Under the pieces are notes generated by a model that saw nothing but the letters and a program-made list of their open reading frames with translations, did not search any database and was not told the origin of the DNA. Positions 1-9,374 of a stretch of 64,000 bases of DNA are shown one piece after another. The translations under genes were made by a program, and so were the position numbers. The DNA comes from Fuerstiella sp. Lineage in GTDB: Bacteria; Planctomycetota; Planctomycetia; Planctomycetales; Planctomycetaceae. Location: the NCBI GenBank assembly GCA_022447185.1, contig JAKVAY010000001.1, positions 1 through 64,000 of the forward strand. Direction: 5' to 3'. Each line of letters starts with the position of its first letter. The stretch's first letter is position 1.

Positions 1-1230
1 GTTCCCAGCCGTGTCCATCAAGGGAGCTTCTATGCACTGCCGCAGTCACCACAAATCTATAAGCAGATTCTGATGGTCTCCGGGTTTGACCGTTACTATC
101 AGATTGCCCGCTGTTTTCGAGACGAAGACCTGCGAGCCGATCGTCAGCCCGAGTTCACTCAGATTGATGTGGAAATGTCGTTTGTCGATCGTGATGATAT
201 TTTGTCACTCATCGATGGTCTTGTTTCCACTGTCGTCAAACAGGTTAAAGACATCGACCTGCCGACTCCGCTGCCGCGCATGACGTATGCCGATGTCATG
301 GAACGATACGGTTCAGATAAACCGGACCTGCGTTTCGGTATGGAGCTGATCGATGTGGGCGAAGCCGCTGCCGCGAGCAATTTTGGGGTGTTCAAGTCCG
401 TCATTGAACGTGGTGGTCGTGTTCGAGGCATCAATGCAAAGGGTGCCGCCGACAAATACAGCCGTCGACTGCTGGACAAAGAGCTCAAAGATTTTGTGGG
501 TGAGCATGGCGCCAAGGGACTGGCCTATATGAAGGTGACTGATGGCAAACTGGAATCAACGATTGCCAAGTTCTTCGAACCGGAGCAGCAGCAGGAAATC
601 ATTCAGCTGATGAATGGCGAAGACGGCGACCTGCTGCTGTTCGTGGCCGACCAACCGGCAGTGACTTCAGCGGCGCTGGCCGCTTTACGAAATCGCCTCG
701 GCCGTGAACTGGAGCTCTACGATCCCGACGACTTCAACGCATTGTGGGTTGTCGATTTTCCCATGGTAACGTGGAACGAAGAAGCAAATCGATACGACGC
801 TGAACACCATCCGTTCTGCCAGCCCAACAGCGACGATCTTGAGTATTTCAGCTCTGATCCAGGCAAAGTCCGGGCTGACTCCTATGACCTTGTCGTCAAT
901 GGCAACGAAGCTGCCAGTGGTAGTGTTCGTATCCATGACGCCAAGGTACAACAGCAGATTTTTGACCTGCTGAACATCTCGCCGGATGAAGCGGAATCAA
1001 GATTTGGATTCCTTCTGGAGGCATTGCGACATGGAGCCCCGCCGCATGCAGGTATTGCGCTGGGCCTGGACCGCTGGGTAATGATCCTGACAGGTGACGA
1101 CAATATCCGCGATGTAATCGCCTTTCCAAAAACCCAGCGAGCATCGGACCTGCTGTCGGGAGCCCCGGCACCAGTGGACAATCACCAGTTGCGTGATCTA
1201 AAAATTACTGTTGAAGAAATCGAAGATTAA
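1..1230 (+). CDS. aspS: Aspartyl-tRNA synthetase, 3' part (5' end outside window)
   Basis: The frame is open from base 1, so the gene enters from the left edge; 409 residues are visible of roughly 590 usual for bacterial AspRS. The N-terminal anticodon-binding OB fold is therefore missing. The enzyme joins aspartate to tRNA-Asp in the cytoplasm. Class II motif 2 is seen near residues 35-50 ([17 protein letters not shown]). Motif 3 is near the C-terminus ([11 protein letters not shown]). The region between them fits the GAD-type insertion of bacterial AspRS. Whether it also charges tRNA-Asn cannot be judged here. The methionine at base 73 is internal, because the upstream codons read as conserved AspRS sequence ([10 protein letters not shown]). 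Confidence 0.97.
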   Translation, partial: VPSRVHQGSFYALPQSPQIYKQILMVSGFDRYYQIARCFRDEDLRADRQPEFTQIDVEMSFVDRDDILSLIDGLVSTVVKQVKDIDLPTPLPRMTYADVMERYGSDKPDLRFGMELIDVGEAAAASNFGVFKSVIERGGRVRGINAKGAADKYSRRLLDKELKDFVGEHGAKGLAYMKVTDGKLESTIAKFFEPEQQQEIIQLMNGEDGDLLLFVADQPAVTSAALAALRNRLGRELELYDPDDFNALWVVDFPMVTWNEEANRYDAEHHPFCQPNSDDLEYFSSDPGKVRADSYDLVVNGNEAASGSVRIHDAKVQQQIFDLLNISPDEAESRFGFLLEALRHGAPPHAGIALGLDRWVMILTGDDNIRDVIAFPKTQRASDLLSGAPAPVDNHQLRDLKITVEEIED

Positions 1231-1274
1231 CAGTTTGTAAAGCCGACAATCGAGGTCGCAACTTTAACATCGAG

Positions 1275-1330
1275 CTGGAAGACTCCACCACGGCCATCGT
1301 CGGACATTGAGCCCTGTCGGTGTCTTCCAG
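1275..1330. repeat. 9-bp inverted repeat between aspS and uvrD
   Basis: CTGGAAGAC at 1275-1283 is exactly complementary to GTCTTCCAG at 1322-1330, with 38 bases between. It lies after the aspS stop and before the helicase start. A T-rich stretch (TTGGGTGTT) follows, but there is no clean run of Ts. It may be a weak transcription end for aspS or an mRNA-stability hairpin; which one is not settled by the sequence. Confidence 0.4.
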
Positions 1331-1377
1331 TTGGGTGTTAAACGATTAGTCGGCTGTTCATCGGCAGGACGCAATCA

Positions 1378-3645
1378 ATGTCCGAACCCCTGACGGCAGC
1401 TCAGCAGGCTGCCGTAAACCATTTTGAAGGACCATTGCTGGTTCTTGCCGGTCCAGGCTCCGGCAAGACACGTGTCATCACACATCGTATCGCCCGATTG
1501 ATCGAACGCGGTGTGCCGGCCGACGCGATTCTTGCTTTGACCTTTACCAACAAAGCGGCTCGGGAAATGGCTTCACGGGTTGATGCTTTGGTGCGCGGCC
1601 ACCGGGTTCAGGTCAGCACGTTTCACCGGTTCTGTTCCCGCTTGTTACGCACATGGCCCGAAGAAGCGGGACTCAGGGCCAACTTCAGTATTCTCGACAA
1701 TACGGACCAGGTTCAACTCGTTCGACGGCTCATGAAGGACACTGGCTACGACACTGTCCATTTTGAACCGAGAAGAATCCTGAATCGCATCAGTCGTGCC
1801 CGCAACGAACTTGTGACAGCAGATGCTTTCCGACGTCGTTTCGAAGAGCGTGTCGGTGACCCGCTGGATGCCGTTGTCTGCGATGTCTTTCCGCAATACG
1901 AACAGGAACTGCTGAGTCAGAATGCGGTCGACTTCGACACGCTGTTGCTGCATGTTGTTGACATCCTGGCGAGTACGCCGGAGCGTCGCGAGTATCTCGA
2001 CTGCCGGTTTCGCTTTGTCCTTGTCGATGAGTACCAGGACACCAACCAGGCTCAGTACCGGATTCTTACAGGTCTGTCCCAACTCTTTCCCAATCTCTGT
2101 GCAACGGGTGATCCCGACCAGTCGATCTACGGCTGGCGAGGTGCCCGGCCGGACAATATTGCTCACTTTGAACGTGATTTTGACGGCGTCAAGATCGTAC
2201 AACTGGACGAGAATTTCAGAAGCACTGCGTCCATTGTCGACTGCGCCGATCAACTGATTTCATACAACAGTCGTCGCCATCCACGAAAACTAACCACTCC
2301 CAACGCACAGGGAGAACCGGTCAAATTGCGTCAGTTTGCCAATAGCGAAGCCGAATCGGACGCGATCGCGACAGAAATCGCGGAAGCTGTTCGAGAACAT
2401 GGTCACATCTATGCTGATTTCGCTGTCTTCTATCGTGTCAACGCACTGTCTCGACCCGTTGAAACGGCGTTTTCCCGACATGGGATTCCGTTTCAGGTCG
2501 CTGCCGGTTTCTCATTTTATGAGCGGGCGGAAATTCGGGATCTGATCGGTTACCTGAGAGTTATCGAAAACCCAGCCGACGAAACAGCCTTGATACGTGT
2601 TATCAATCGTCCGGCCCGGGGAATTGGAGACAGAACACTGCTGAAGTTGCGCAACTTCGCCGCAAAACATTCGATCAGTATGTTTGATGCCGTCTGTCGC
2701 TGCGACGAAGTTCCACTGCTCACGGGACGCACTCAAAAGCCTCTTAGGGCTTTTTCAGATCTGATCGAGCGGTTGCACGAACAGTCTGCTCAGAAATCCG
2801 TATCCTCGCTCATCGAGCAGTTACTGGCAGAAACTGACTACCAGTCGCTCTGGCGAGATCACGACAACGAGATCGATCAGGACCGCGCTGCCAACATTCA
2901 TGAACTCATCAGTGCCGCCCGGCACTATGAGCAACTGATGAACGAAGAGGATGCGGGTGGCCCGTCGCTGCAGGGTTTCCTGGAACTGGCTAGTCTTACC
3001 AGCGAGGTCGACAATGTGGATCAGTCTCGCGGCGCCGTCACACTCATGACGATGCACGCCGCCAAAGGACTGGAATTTCCGGTGGTGTACCTTTTGGGGC
3101 TGGAGAGTGGCCTGATTCCTCATGAACGGGCGATTAACGACGGTGATCCTGCCAGCTACGAAGAAGAACGTCGATTGTTGTTTGTGGCGGTGACCCGGGC
3201 TCAAAAGGAACTCCACCTGACTCAAACGCTCGAACGGACCTATCGGGGACAGCGACGAGCAACGATCTCGAGCATATTCATTCAGGAAATGCCGCTGAAA
3301 TTGGACCAGGAGATTCCGGAAGTACGTCCGTTGACCGCAACAGAACTGGATGAGCGACTGCAGCAGGCCCGGCAGCGCTACGAAAAGTCGCACAATTCTT
3401 CCGGGATGTCTGCAATCATGTCCGGGTCTGAACTGCTCAAACAACGTGAGAATTCAGGACTGGCAACCGACGCAACATCACTTTTTTGTGTTGGGGCCAA
3501 AGTACGGCACCCGCAATATGGACGCGGTACAATTGTCAGTGCCACCGGCGGGACCGGTCGGTCGACCGTGACAGTCCATTTCGAATCCAGTGATCTCGAA
3601 CAAACATTCGTCACCAGCAGATGCCCGCTGCAGCCGATTGGCTGA
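1378..3645 (+). CDS. UvrD/PcrA-type superfamily 1 DNA helicase
   Basis: A 755-residue ATP-dependent 3'-5' DNA helicase of the UvrD/PcrA/Rep family, acting in repair and in removing proteins from DNA. Walker A GPGSGKT is at residues 25-31. The Walker B/motif II DEYQDT starts at residue 217, and motif III (TGDPDQSIYGWRGA) follows. Motif V (TMHAAKGLEFPVV) and motif VI (VAVTRAQ) lie in the second half. The C-terminal 60 residues (VRHPQYGRGTIVSA) match the Tudor-like tail by which PcrA/UvrD contacts RNA polymerase. The start is supported by AGGA nine bases upstream. It is shorter than E. coli UvrD by a few residues only. UvrB is encoded 3 kb downstream but not in the same operon. Confidence 0.95.
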   Translation: MSEPLTAAQQAAVNHFEGPLLVLAGPGSGKTRVITHRIARLIERGVPADAILALTFTNKAAREMASRVDALVRGHRVQVSTFHRFCSRLLRTWPEEAGLRANFSILDNTDQVQLVRRLMKDTGYDTVHFEPRRILNRISRARNELVTADAFRRRFEERVGDPLDAVVCDVFPQYEQELLSQNAVDFDTLLLHVVDILASTPERREYLDCRFRFVLVDEYQDTNQAQYRILTGLSQLFPNLCATGDPDQSIYGWRGARPDNIAHFERDFDGVKIVQLDENFRSTASIVDCADQLISYNSRRHPRKLTTPNAQGEPVKLRQFANSEAESDAIATEIAEAVREHGHIYADFAVFYRVNALSRPVETAFSRHGIPFQVAAGFSFYERAEIRDLIGYLRVIENPADETALIRVINRPARGIGDRTLLKLRNFAAKHSISMFDAVCRCDEVPLLTGRTQKPLRAFSDLIERLHEQSAQKSVSSLIEQLLAETDYQSLWRDHDNEIDQDRAANIHELISAARHYEQLMNEEDAGGPSLQGFLELASLTSEVDNVDQSRGAVTLMTMHAAKGLEFPVVYLLGLESGLIPHERAINDGDPASYEEERRLLFVAVTRAQKELHLTQTLERTYRGQRRATISSIFIQEMPLKLDQEIPEVRPLTATELDERLQQARQRYEKSHNSSGMSAIMSGSELLKQRENSGLATDATSLFCVGAKVRHPQYGRGTIVSATGGTGRSTVTVHFESSDLEQTFVTSRCPLQPIG

Positions 3646-3771
3646 GACTGAACTATTGCATGCTGCGTTGCAATGTCGAATGACTGTCAGGCTGGATGCT
3701 CTCGGAAGGAAACAGGTATCTCCGACATCGGACCTGAATTCGACACAATTTCGGACGGAAGTTTGTCCATC

Positions 3772-4746
3772 CTACAGGGAAACAGCTCCGTCGATCGCAG
3801 TCAGATTCTGACTCATTCGCCGGACCAGTGTCTGCTGGTCATCAGCATGTTCGCACAGATCAATGGGCACAATGGGCACCAGGCTTTGTCTGCTCAGGTC
3901 ATCTTGCAGTGTCTCAAGCGTGGACCGCAAAAATACGACTGTCGGCTCGTACTCAGCAATCGCCGTTTGAATTGACGCGCGATCTTCGTCTGTCAAAGGC
4001 CCCACCGACGGAAGATGAATGTATTTTAATTCCCAGCCCAGTCGTTTTGTCAAATACTGATAAACCGGCGCATCGCCAAGAACGGTGACAGCACCATCCG
4101 AAGTCACAATCGCCATTTCTTTCAACCGGTCATCCAGCCTGCGAAAATCTTCAGCGAGTCTGTCGGCAACCTTGTGAATGTTTGCCTCGGAGTCCGGAAG
4201 AACACTCAAGAGAACGTCGCGTGTCTGATTTAGCTGAGATGTTGCCAGTTGTGGATCGAGCCAGGTGGCCCACACCACGCCTGGGTGAGAATGATTTCCA
4301 TCCGGACCGTGTTGATGAATTACGGCATCGGGAATTCGCACAAATTGATCGTAAAAACCCTGAGAGGTATCGATCAGCCGAGACCGAGGAACGGTGACTC
4401 GCTGCAGCCACGGCTCATAGTCGCCTCCGCTGATGAGAATTCTTGTTGCCTGCTGCATTTTCTGAACAGCACTGGAATTCGGTTTCCAGTCTGGTGACGT
4501 TGTACCGCTGCTGACGACAAGCTCAACATCTGCAGCATCACCCGCCATTTCCTCCGCCATGGCCAGCAGAGGATAGCTGGTTACGGCAATCGTGACCCGT
4601 CGGGAAATGGAACTTTCGTGTAGTTCGACTGCCTGATCACATCCGAGAAGCAACGAAGTCATGACGAGCAGCAGTGAGACCGGATCGGCGGAATGTTGCC
4701 AGCCAAAGATCGCGGCAGGCGCGGACCTTCGGACGTCACCCCGCAC
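3772..4746 (-). CDS. Zinc/manganese-type ABC transporter substrate-binding lipoprotein
   Basis: Family TroA/ZnuA (cluster 9 metal-binding proteins), which captures Zn2+ or Mn2+ outside the inner membrane and delivers it to an ABC permease. A lipobox-like stretch (LLLGC) follows a short hydrophobic segment. A His-rich loop (HQHGPDGNHSH) in the middle fits the metal site. I chose the GTG at 4746 (324 aa), because it gives two arginines before the hydrophobic segment; a frame open to 4875 would overlap asd and adds a non-signal-like N-terminus. An even later start at the ATG just before the lipobox would leave a very short signal. No permease or ATPase partner lies in the window. Whether the metal is Zn or Mn is unknown. 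Confidence 0.8.
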   Translation of the reverse strand: MRGDVRRSAPAAIFGWQHSADPVSLLLVMTSLLLGCDQAVELHESSISRRVTIAVTSYPLLAMAEEMAGDAADVELVVSSGTTSPDWKPNSSAVQKMQQATRILISGGDYEPWLQRVTVPRSRLIDTSQGFYDQFVRIPDAVIHQHGPDGNHSHPGVVWATWLDPQLATSQLNQTRDVLLSVLPDSEANIHKVADRLAEDFRRLDDRLKEMAIVTSDGAVTVLGDAPVYQYLTKRLGWELKYIHLPSVGPLTDEDRASIQTAIAEYEPTVVFLRSTLETLQDDLSRQSLVPIVPIDLCEHADDQQTLVRRMSQNLTAIDGAVSL

Positions 4747-4831
4747 TAAACTACAAGGCTGCCGGGATAATTCGAACCTCTCCACCAGTGGTTCGCGGGA
4801 TGTCGTGGCATCCCTGCCCAGTTGCACCAGC

Positions 4832-5839
4832 CTACGCACGATTTTTCGCCAAAAGTTCTGCAATCTGTACGGCATTCGTTGCGGCTCCCTTTCTTAGATT
4901 GTCCGACACACACCAGAACGCCAAGCCGTTTGGATGCGACAAATCGCGCCGAATTCGTCCTACAAAGACATCGTCACTGCCGCTGCAGATCGAAGGGAGG
5001 GGGTACTGACCGTTTGAAGTATCATCGATTACCGTCACTCCAGGAGTTGCGGCAAACAGTTTCCTTGCTTCATCAACGCTCACCGGTCGCCCGGTTTCGA
5101 CAAGGATACTTTCACTGTGACAGTTCATGACTGGAATCCGTACACATGTCGGACAGACCTGCAGTGACTCGTCGCCGAAAATTTTACGGGTTTCATACAC
5201 CATTTTTAGTTCTTCACTGGTGTAGCCATCTTCCTTTTCGCTGCCAATCTGGGGAATCGCATTGAAGGCGATTGGATGTGAAAACACTTGGTACTCATAG
5301 TCTCGGCCGTCCAGTGCGGCCTGGGTTCCTTCGGTCAGGTCTGTCGTTCCCTGGAGTCCTGCACCGCTGGTGGCCTGGTAGGTGCTGACGATCACCCGAT
5401 TAATTCCTGTCGCGTCATACAGCGGCTTCATTGCCAAAACCATTTGAGTTGTGGAACAATTAGGACTGGCGATGATTCCCTTGGCATCAAGTGCTGCCTG
5501 TGGATTGATTTCCGGGACGACAAGTGCAACATTCGGATCCATTCGCCAGTACCCGGATTCATCAATGACTTTTGCGCCGGCACGTACGGCCGATGGCAGG
5601 AATTCGGCAGCGGTCTCATCAGGCGTACTGGCAATGACCAGATCAACACCGTCAAAGCTGTCATGAGTCAGCTCTTCGACGAGGATCTCCTGTCCGGCAA
5701 TGCTGATTTTCCGTCCTGCACTTCGGGCTGATGCCAGTAAACGATATTTCTTTGCCGGAAACGTGCGTTGTTCCAACAGTTCCAGGATGATGCTGCCGAC
5801 CGCTCCGGTGGCTCCAATAACTGCAACGGTGTCAAACAC
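4832..5839 (-). CDS. asd: Aspartate-semialdehyde dehydrogenase
   Basis: A 335-residue enzyme that reduces aspartyl-4-phosphate to aspartate semialdehyde with NADPH, the branch point to lysine/diaminopimelate, threonine and methionine. The nucleotide-binding loop GATGAVG is at residues 9-15. The catalytic cysteine lies in SPNCSTTQ (Cys128). The substrate-binding segment reads RIPVMNCHSES, with Asn-Cys where many homologues have a different pair before the His-Ser. Length matches the family. It ends 85 bases before the start of the metal-binding lipoprotein on the same strand, so they may share a transcript, but no functional link is evident. Confidence 0.95.
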   Translation of the reverse strand: MFDTVAVIGATGAVGSIILELLEQRTFPAKKYRLLASARSAGRKISIAGQEILVEELTHDSFDGVDLVIASTPDETAAEFLPSAVRAGAKVIDESGYWRMDPNVALVVPEINPQAALDAKGIIASPNCSTTQMVLAMKPLYDATGINRVIVSTYQATSGAGLQGTTDLTEGTQAALDGRDYEYQVFSHPIAFNAIPQIGSEKEDGYTSEELKMVYETRKIFGDESLQVCPTCVRIPVMNCHSESILVETGRPVSVDEARKLFAATPGVTVIDDTSNGQYPLPSICSGSDDVFVGRIRRDLSHPNGLAFWCVSDNLRKGAATNAVQIAELLAKNRA

Positions 5840-5990
5840 GTTGATTCCTCATTCATTGGGGTGAGCTGCGTCCCGTGGCTGTAAAGCAGTGAATTGCCTG
5901 GCCACAGAGCCAACATGGCTTTTTCTGTGCACACCCAAAATAGCGGCTGTTCACAAACCACTGAATCCGCAATTTGGGATTCCCTCGCAT

Positions 5991-6596
5991 TCACAGTGAT
6001 TCGTCATACAGTTTATGCTCTGTGAGAAATACCTCTACGGATCGAGGCGTCAGGAACCGCAGTCCCTGCCCGTTTCGCACTCGATTTCGCACGTCTGTTC
6101 CGGAGATGTCGGTCCCCGGCATCGAAAGCAGGCGGATTCGTGATGTATCCAGCTCCCCGGCCAGACTCTGGATCCCGTTGGGTTCCGGCAACGTGTGTCC
6201 CGGACGATTAACTGCCAGCACCACGGATAACTGCAGAATCCTGTCGGGTTTGCGCCACGTTGGAAAATCCTTGAGTGAATCTGCACCCATGAGAAAAAAC
6301 AGCTTCGAGTTTTCCATCTCCCGCCGGATCTCCTCAAGCGTAACAAACGTGAATGAGGGTCCTGAACGTCGGATTTCGCGTCGATCCACGGTGAACTCGG
6401 GGTAACCGGAAACCGCCAGCTGTACCATGTCCGCTCGTGCGTGTCCGTCGGAAACGCCATCGGTTTTGTGAGGAGGATTTCCTGCCGGTACAAAACGCAC
6501 TTCGTCAAGGGCCAGTTCCTGTCGGCAGGTTTCTGCCAGAATCAGGTGTCCGTAATGAATCGGATCAAATGTCCCGCCGAAAATCCCAAGTCTCAT
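5991..6596 (-). CDS. nadD: Nicotinate-nucleotide adenylyltransferase
   Basis: A 201-residue nucleotidyltransferase that makes deamido-NAD from nicotinate mononucleotide and ATP, late in NAD synthesis. The N-terminal signature GIFGGTFDPIHYGHL with its HxGH-type motif defines the family. The C-terminal motif is ISGTDVRNRV, where ISST(x)IR is usual. The start at 6596 places the signature at residue 4 and follows a GGGA motif; longer in-frame extensions reach into the inverted repeat before uvrB and look non-coding. It is divergent from uvrB. Confidence 0.94.
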   Translation of the reverse strand: MRLGIFGGTFDPIHYGHLILAETCRQELALDEVRFVPAGNPPHKTDGVSDGHARADMVQLAVSGYPEFTVDRREIRRSGPSFTFVTLEEIRREMENSKLFFLMGADSLKDFPTWRKPDRILQLSVVLAVNRPGHTLPEPNGIQSLAGELDTSRIRLLSMPGTDISGTDVRNRVRNGQGLRFLTPRSVEVFLTEHKLYDESL

Positions 6597-6723
6597 AAAG
6601 TTGTCCCATTGGCTGTCAGTCTCAGGGTGAGTTGTGACCATCCCGGTGGCCTTCAGCCGGAACACAACCCAATGTAGGATAAGCTGGCCGGCGCCGGCCT
6701 CTGATTTGCCGCGTTTAAACAAC

Positions 6724-6762
6724 GCAGATACAGGCAGCATCCACAATGTTGCCTGTATCTGC
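6724..6762. repeat. Perfect 13-bp inverted repeat in the nadD-uvrB divergent region
   Basis: GCAGATACAGGCA (6724-6736) is fully complementary to TGCCTGTATCTGC (6750-6762), with a 13-base loop. It lies 80 bases before the uvrB start and about 128 bases before the nadD start. It could be an operator read by a dimeric regulator or a hairpin in a leader. It is not the E. coli LexA pattern. No T-run follows on either side, so a terminator is unlikely. Confidence 0.6.
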
Positions 6763-6841
6763 CATCCTCAGCTGTCGCTGGAGGCACATTGTTCGCAATG
6801 AGGAATTTTCCTCAATCATCATACCTGGAACTTTATCCCAA

Positions 6842-8908
6842 ATGGCTGAGGCCGACGACTATCGTTTTGAACTGTCCAGTGAATTCGCTCCGGCTGGTGA
6901 CCAGCCCAAGGCCATCGAAAGTCTGGTGCGCGGAATTCGGAACGGACGAAAAACTCAGGTACTGCTGGGTGTAACCGGTTCCGGTAAAACGTTTACGATG
7001 GCAAATGTCATCCAGCAACTGCAGAAGCCCACACTGATCCTGTCGCACAACAAGACCCTGGCCGCGCAGCTCTATTCGGAATTTCGCGAATTCTTTCCGA
7101 ACAACGCGGTCACGTATTTCGTCAGCTACTACGACTACTACCAGCCGGAAGCTTACATCCCGCAGCGCGATATCTACATCGAAAAAGACGCTTCCATCAA
7201 CGAAGAAATCGACCGTTTAAGGCTGCTGGCCACGAGTGCCCTGGTCAGCCGCAGTGATGTGATTGTGGTCTCAACCGTAAGCTGTATTTACGGTCTGGGA
7301 TCTCCCAAAGATTATCTGAACATGATGATTCCACTGCATGTGGGCCAGCAGGTTGACCGGGATGCCTTGCTGTTGAAACTCGTGGACATCCAGTACGACC
7401 GCAACGACTACGATCCCGGACGGGCAAAATTTCGAGTCCGCGGTGACGTGATTGAGGTGTGGCCGGCTTATGAAGAATTTGCCTGCCGGATTGAGTTATG
7501 GGGCGATGAAGTTGAGAAACTGAGCATGATCGACCCGGTCAGCGGGCGGGAATCGCAGTCACTCAGGGATCTGTACATCTACCCGGCCAAACACTTTGTA
7601 TTGCCTCGCGAACGCATCGATTCCGCTCTGGAAGAGATTGAGGAGGAACTCAACGAGTCGCTGGAACGGTTCCGCCGGGAAGGCCAGTTGCTGGAGGCAC
7701 AGCGTCTTGCGGCTCGCACCCGCTACGACATGGAACTCATGAAAGAAACGGGCTTTTGCCCGGGAATCGAAAATTACAGCCGCGCTCTGGCAGGTCGCAA
7801 ACCCGGCGAACCACCGTACACGCTGTACGATTTCTTCCCGGAAGACTTTCTGATGTTTGTTGACGAATCGCATTCAACGATTCCTCAGATTCGCGCCATG
7901 TACGCCGGCGACCATGCGCGCAAGACGACGCTGGTGGAACATGGATTTCGGATCCCTATGGCCAAAGACAACCGACCGCTGCAGTTCGATGAATGGGATG
8001 CCCGTCGAAACGACCTTGTCCTGGTATCAGCCACTCCGGCCGACTGGGAGCTTGACCAGACAGATGGTGAAGTCGTTGAGCAGGTCATTCGCCCGACCGG
8101 GTTGATTGATCCCGTCATTCGAGTCGAACCGGCGCGTGGCCAGGTGCCTCATTTGCTGGATGCCATTCGCACGCGTTCCGAATCTGATGAACGTGTGCTG
8201 GTGACCACGCTTACAAAACGACTCGCCGAGGATCTGGCTGGTTATATGACGGAAGAAGGCATTCGTTGTGCCTGGCTGCATTCCGAACTGGGTGCCATAG
8301 AACGTGTGGAAATCCTGCGGGGACTGCGGGAAGGCAGGTACGAGGCCGTTGTGGGTGTCAATCTTCTGCGCGAAGGACTGGATTTGCCTGAAGTTTCACT
8401 GGTTGCGATTCTCGACGCCGACAAGGAAGGGTTTCTCCGAAGTGAAACGAGTCTGATTCAAACGATTGGCCGGTCCGCCAGAAACGTAAATGCGGAAGTG
8501 ATTCTGTACGCCGATGGAGTCACGGACAGCATGCAGCGCGCAATCGACGAAACAAATCGACGTCGTGCTATCCAGGAAGCATACAACGAAGCACACGGCA
8601 TCACGCCGGAAACAATTCAAAAAGCAATCCGCCGAGGTATTGAAGATGAAATCGCGGCAAGGAAAGTGGAACGCGAATCAGCTGGCATATCGACGGAAGA
8701 GCAGTTTGTCACAGAGGAATTCATTCGCGAGCTGGAGGGTAAAATGCTGACGGCTGCGGAACAGCTGGATTTTGAACAAGCTGCAAGGTTGCGAGATCGA
8801 ATCCACGAACTGAAAGGAAAAACGGGTCAGCCACTACCGGAAGAATCGTCTGCGCCCGGTTTTGCCAGAAAAGGAAACCGCCGGGGCAGGAAACGCCGCT
8901 CACGTTAG
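6842..8908 (+). CDS. uvrB: UvrABC excinuclease subunit B
   Basis: A 688-residue damage-verifying helicase-like subunit of nucleotide excision repair; it is loaded by UvrA and recruits UvrC. Walker A GVTGSGKT is at residues 43-50. The beta-hairpin region (YYDYYQPEAYIP) that inserts between strands is intact. The C-terminal UVR motif (LDFEQAARLRDRI), which binds UvrC, is present. The start at 6842 gives the canonical N-terminus. An upstream ATG at 6746 would run through the inverted repeat and adds 32 unlike residues. The last residues are basic (RKGNRRGRKRRSR). Confidence 0.97.
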   Translation: MAEADDYRFELSSEFAPAGDQPKAIESLVRGIRNGRKTQVLLGVTGSGKTFTMANVIQQLQKPTLILSHNKTLAAQLYSEFREFFPNNAVTYFVSYYDYYQPEAYIPQRDIYIEKDASINEEIDRLRLLATSALVSRSDVIVVSTVSCIYGLGSPKDYLNMMIPLHVGQQVDRDALLLKLVDIQYDRNDYDPGRAKFRVRGDVIEVWPAYEEFACRIELWGDEVEKLSMIDPVSGRESQSLRDLYIYPAKHFVLPRERIDSALEEIEEELNESLERFRREGQLLEAQRLAARTRYDMELMKETGFCPGIENYSRALAGRKPGEPPYTLYDFFPEDFLMFVDESHSTIPQIRAMYAGDHARKTTLVEHGFRIPMAKDNRPLQFDEWDARRNDLVLVSATPADWELDQTDGEVVEQVIRPTGLIDPVIRVEPARGQVPHLLDAIRTRSESDERVLVTTLTKRLAEDLAGYMTEEGIRCAWLHSELGAIERVEILRGLREGRYEAVVGVNLLREGLDLPEVSLVAILDADKEGFLRSETSLIQTIGRSARNVNAEVILYADGVTDSMQRAIDETNRRRAIQEAYNEAHGITPETIQKAIRRGIEDEIAARKVERESAGISTEEQFVTEEFIRELEGKMLTAAEQLDFEQAARLRDRIHELKGKTGQPLPEESSAPGFARKGNRRGRKRRSR

Positions 8909-9374
8909 GTATCAATTTTTCCTCAGTGCCAATCAGGATTTTTAATTCGGCCGGTGGCACAACTGAACTTGCAACGAAACATAGAAGAATATCCAGACCC
9001 CCCAGGCGATCAGCCGATACCAAATCAGACCACCGATCGAGCTGCTGAATAATAGGAGGAGCGACCACGTAATCTTTTTTGACGGGCGGTCGTCCGACGT
9101 CTCTATTTCACAGTTTTTTGTCAGCGCCGATTTTTACTCTCAGTAAACAGGCGACCGGGACAGGGAAACCCTGACAATCTGAATTCGTCGGCATGATGGC
9201 TAATGCCTGTCCAATTCCTGTGAATCCAGTGACCACACGAACAATTTGATTGCCGAACCGGCCCCGGATTTTTAATTTGTTTGTGCGTACATGACCACTT
9301 CCCTTTTTCATCATCGGTGAAACGACCATAGTAATTGGCTCAGAATCCGTTCTCTCCACACGTCGGACAGGCAG
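8909..9374. other. Intergenic stretch between uvrB and the octaheme cytochrome gene
   Basis: Apart from the small membrane-protein frame on the minus strand at 8942-9124, nothing recognisable is seen. A minus frame of about 100 codons (9108-9413) overlaps the cytochrome start and resembles no family known to me. No convincing promoter or terminator was found. Confidence 0.4.
8942..9124 (-). CDS. Possible small two-helix membrane protein without a standard start codon
   Basis: On the minus strand a 60-residue frame has a polar N-terminus (EIETSDDRPSKK) followed by two very hydrophobic segments (ITWSLLLLFSSS and WYRLIAWGVWIFFYVS), and ends at TAA (8942). The layout looks like a real small membrane protein. 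However, no ATG, GTG or TTG is in frame; the first possible start is CTG at 9124, and a stop lies three codons further up. It may use CTG, or be the tail of a decayed gene. Another minus frame (9108-9413) ends 17 bases into it and could be the other half of a frameshifted gene. Confidence 0.35.
   Translation of the reverse strand: MTKNCEIETSDDRPSKKITWSLLLLFSSSIGGLIWYRLIAWGVWIFFYVSLQVQLCHRPN

Noticed and set aside
1645-2253. 202-codon minus frame inside the helicase gene
   Set aside because: Antisense shadow; no start context or family.
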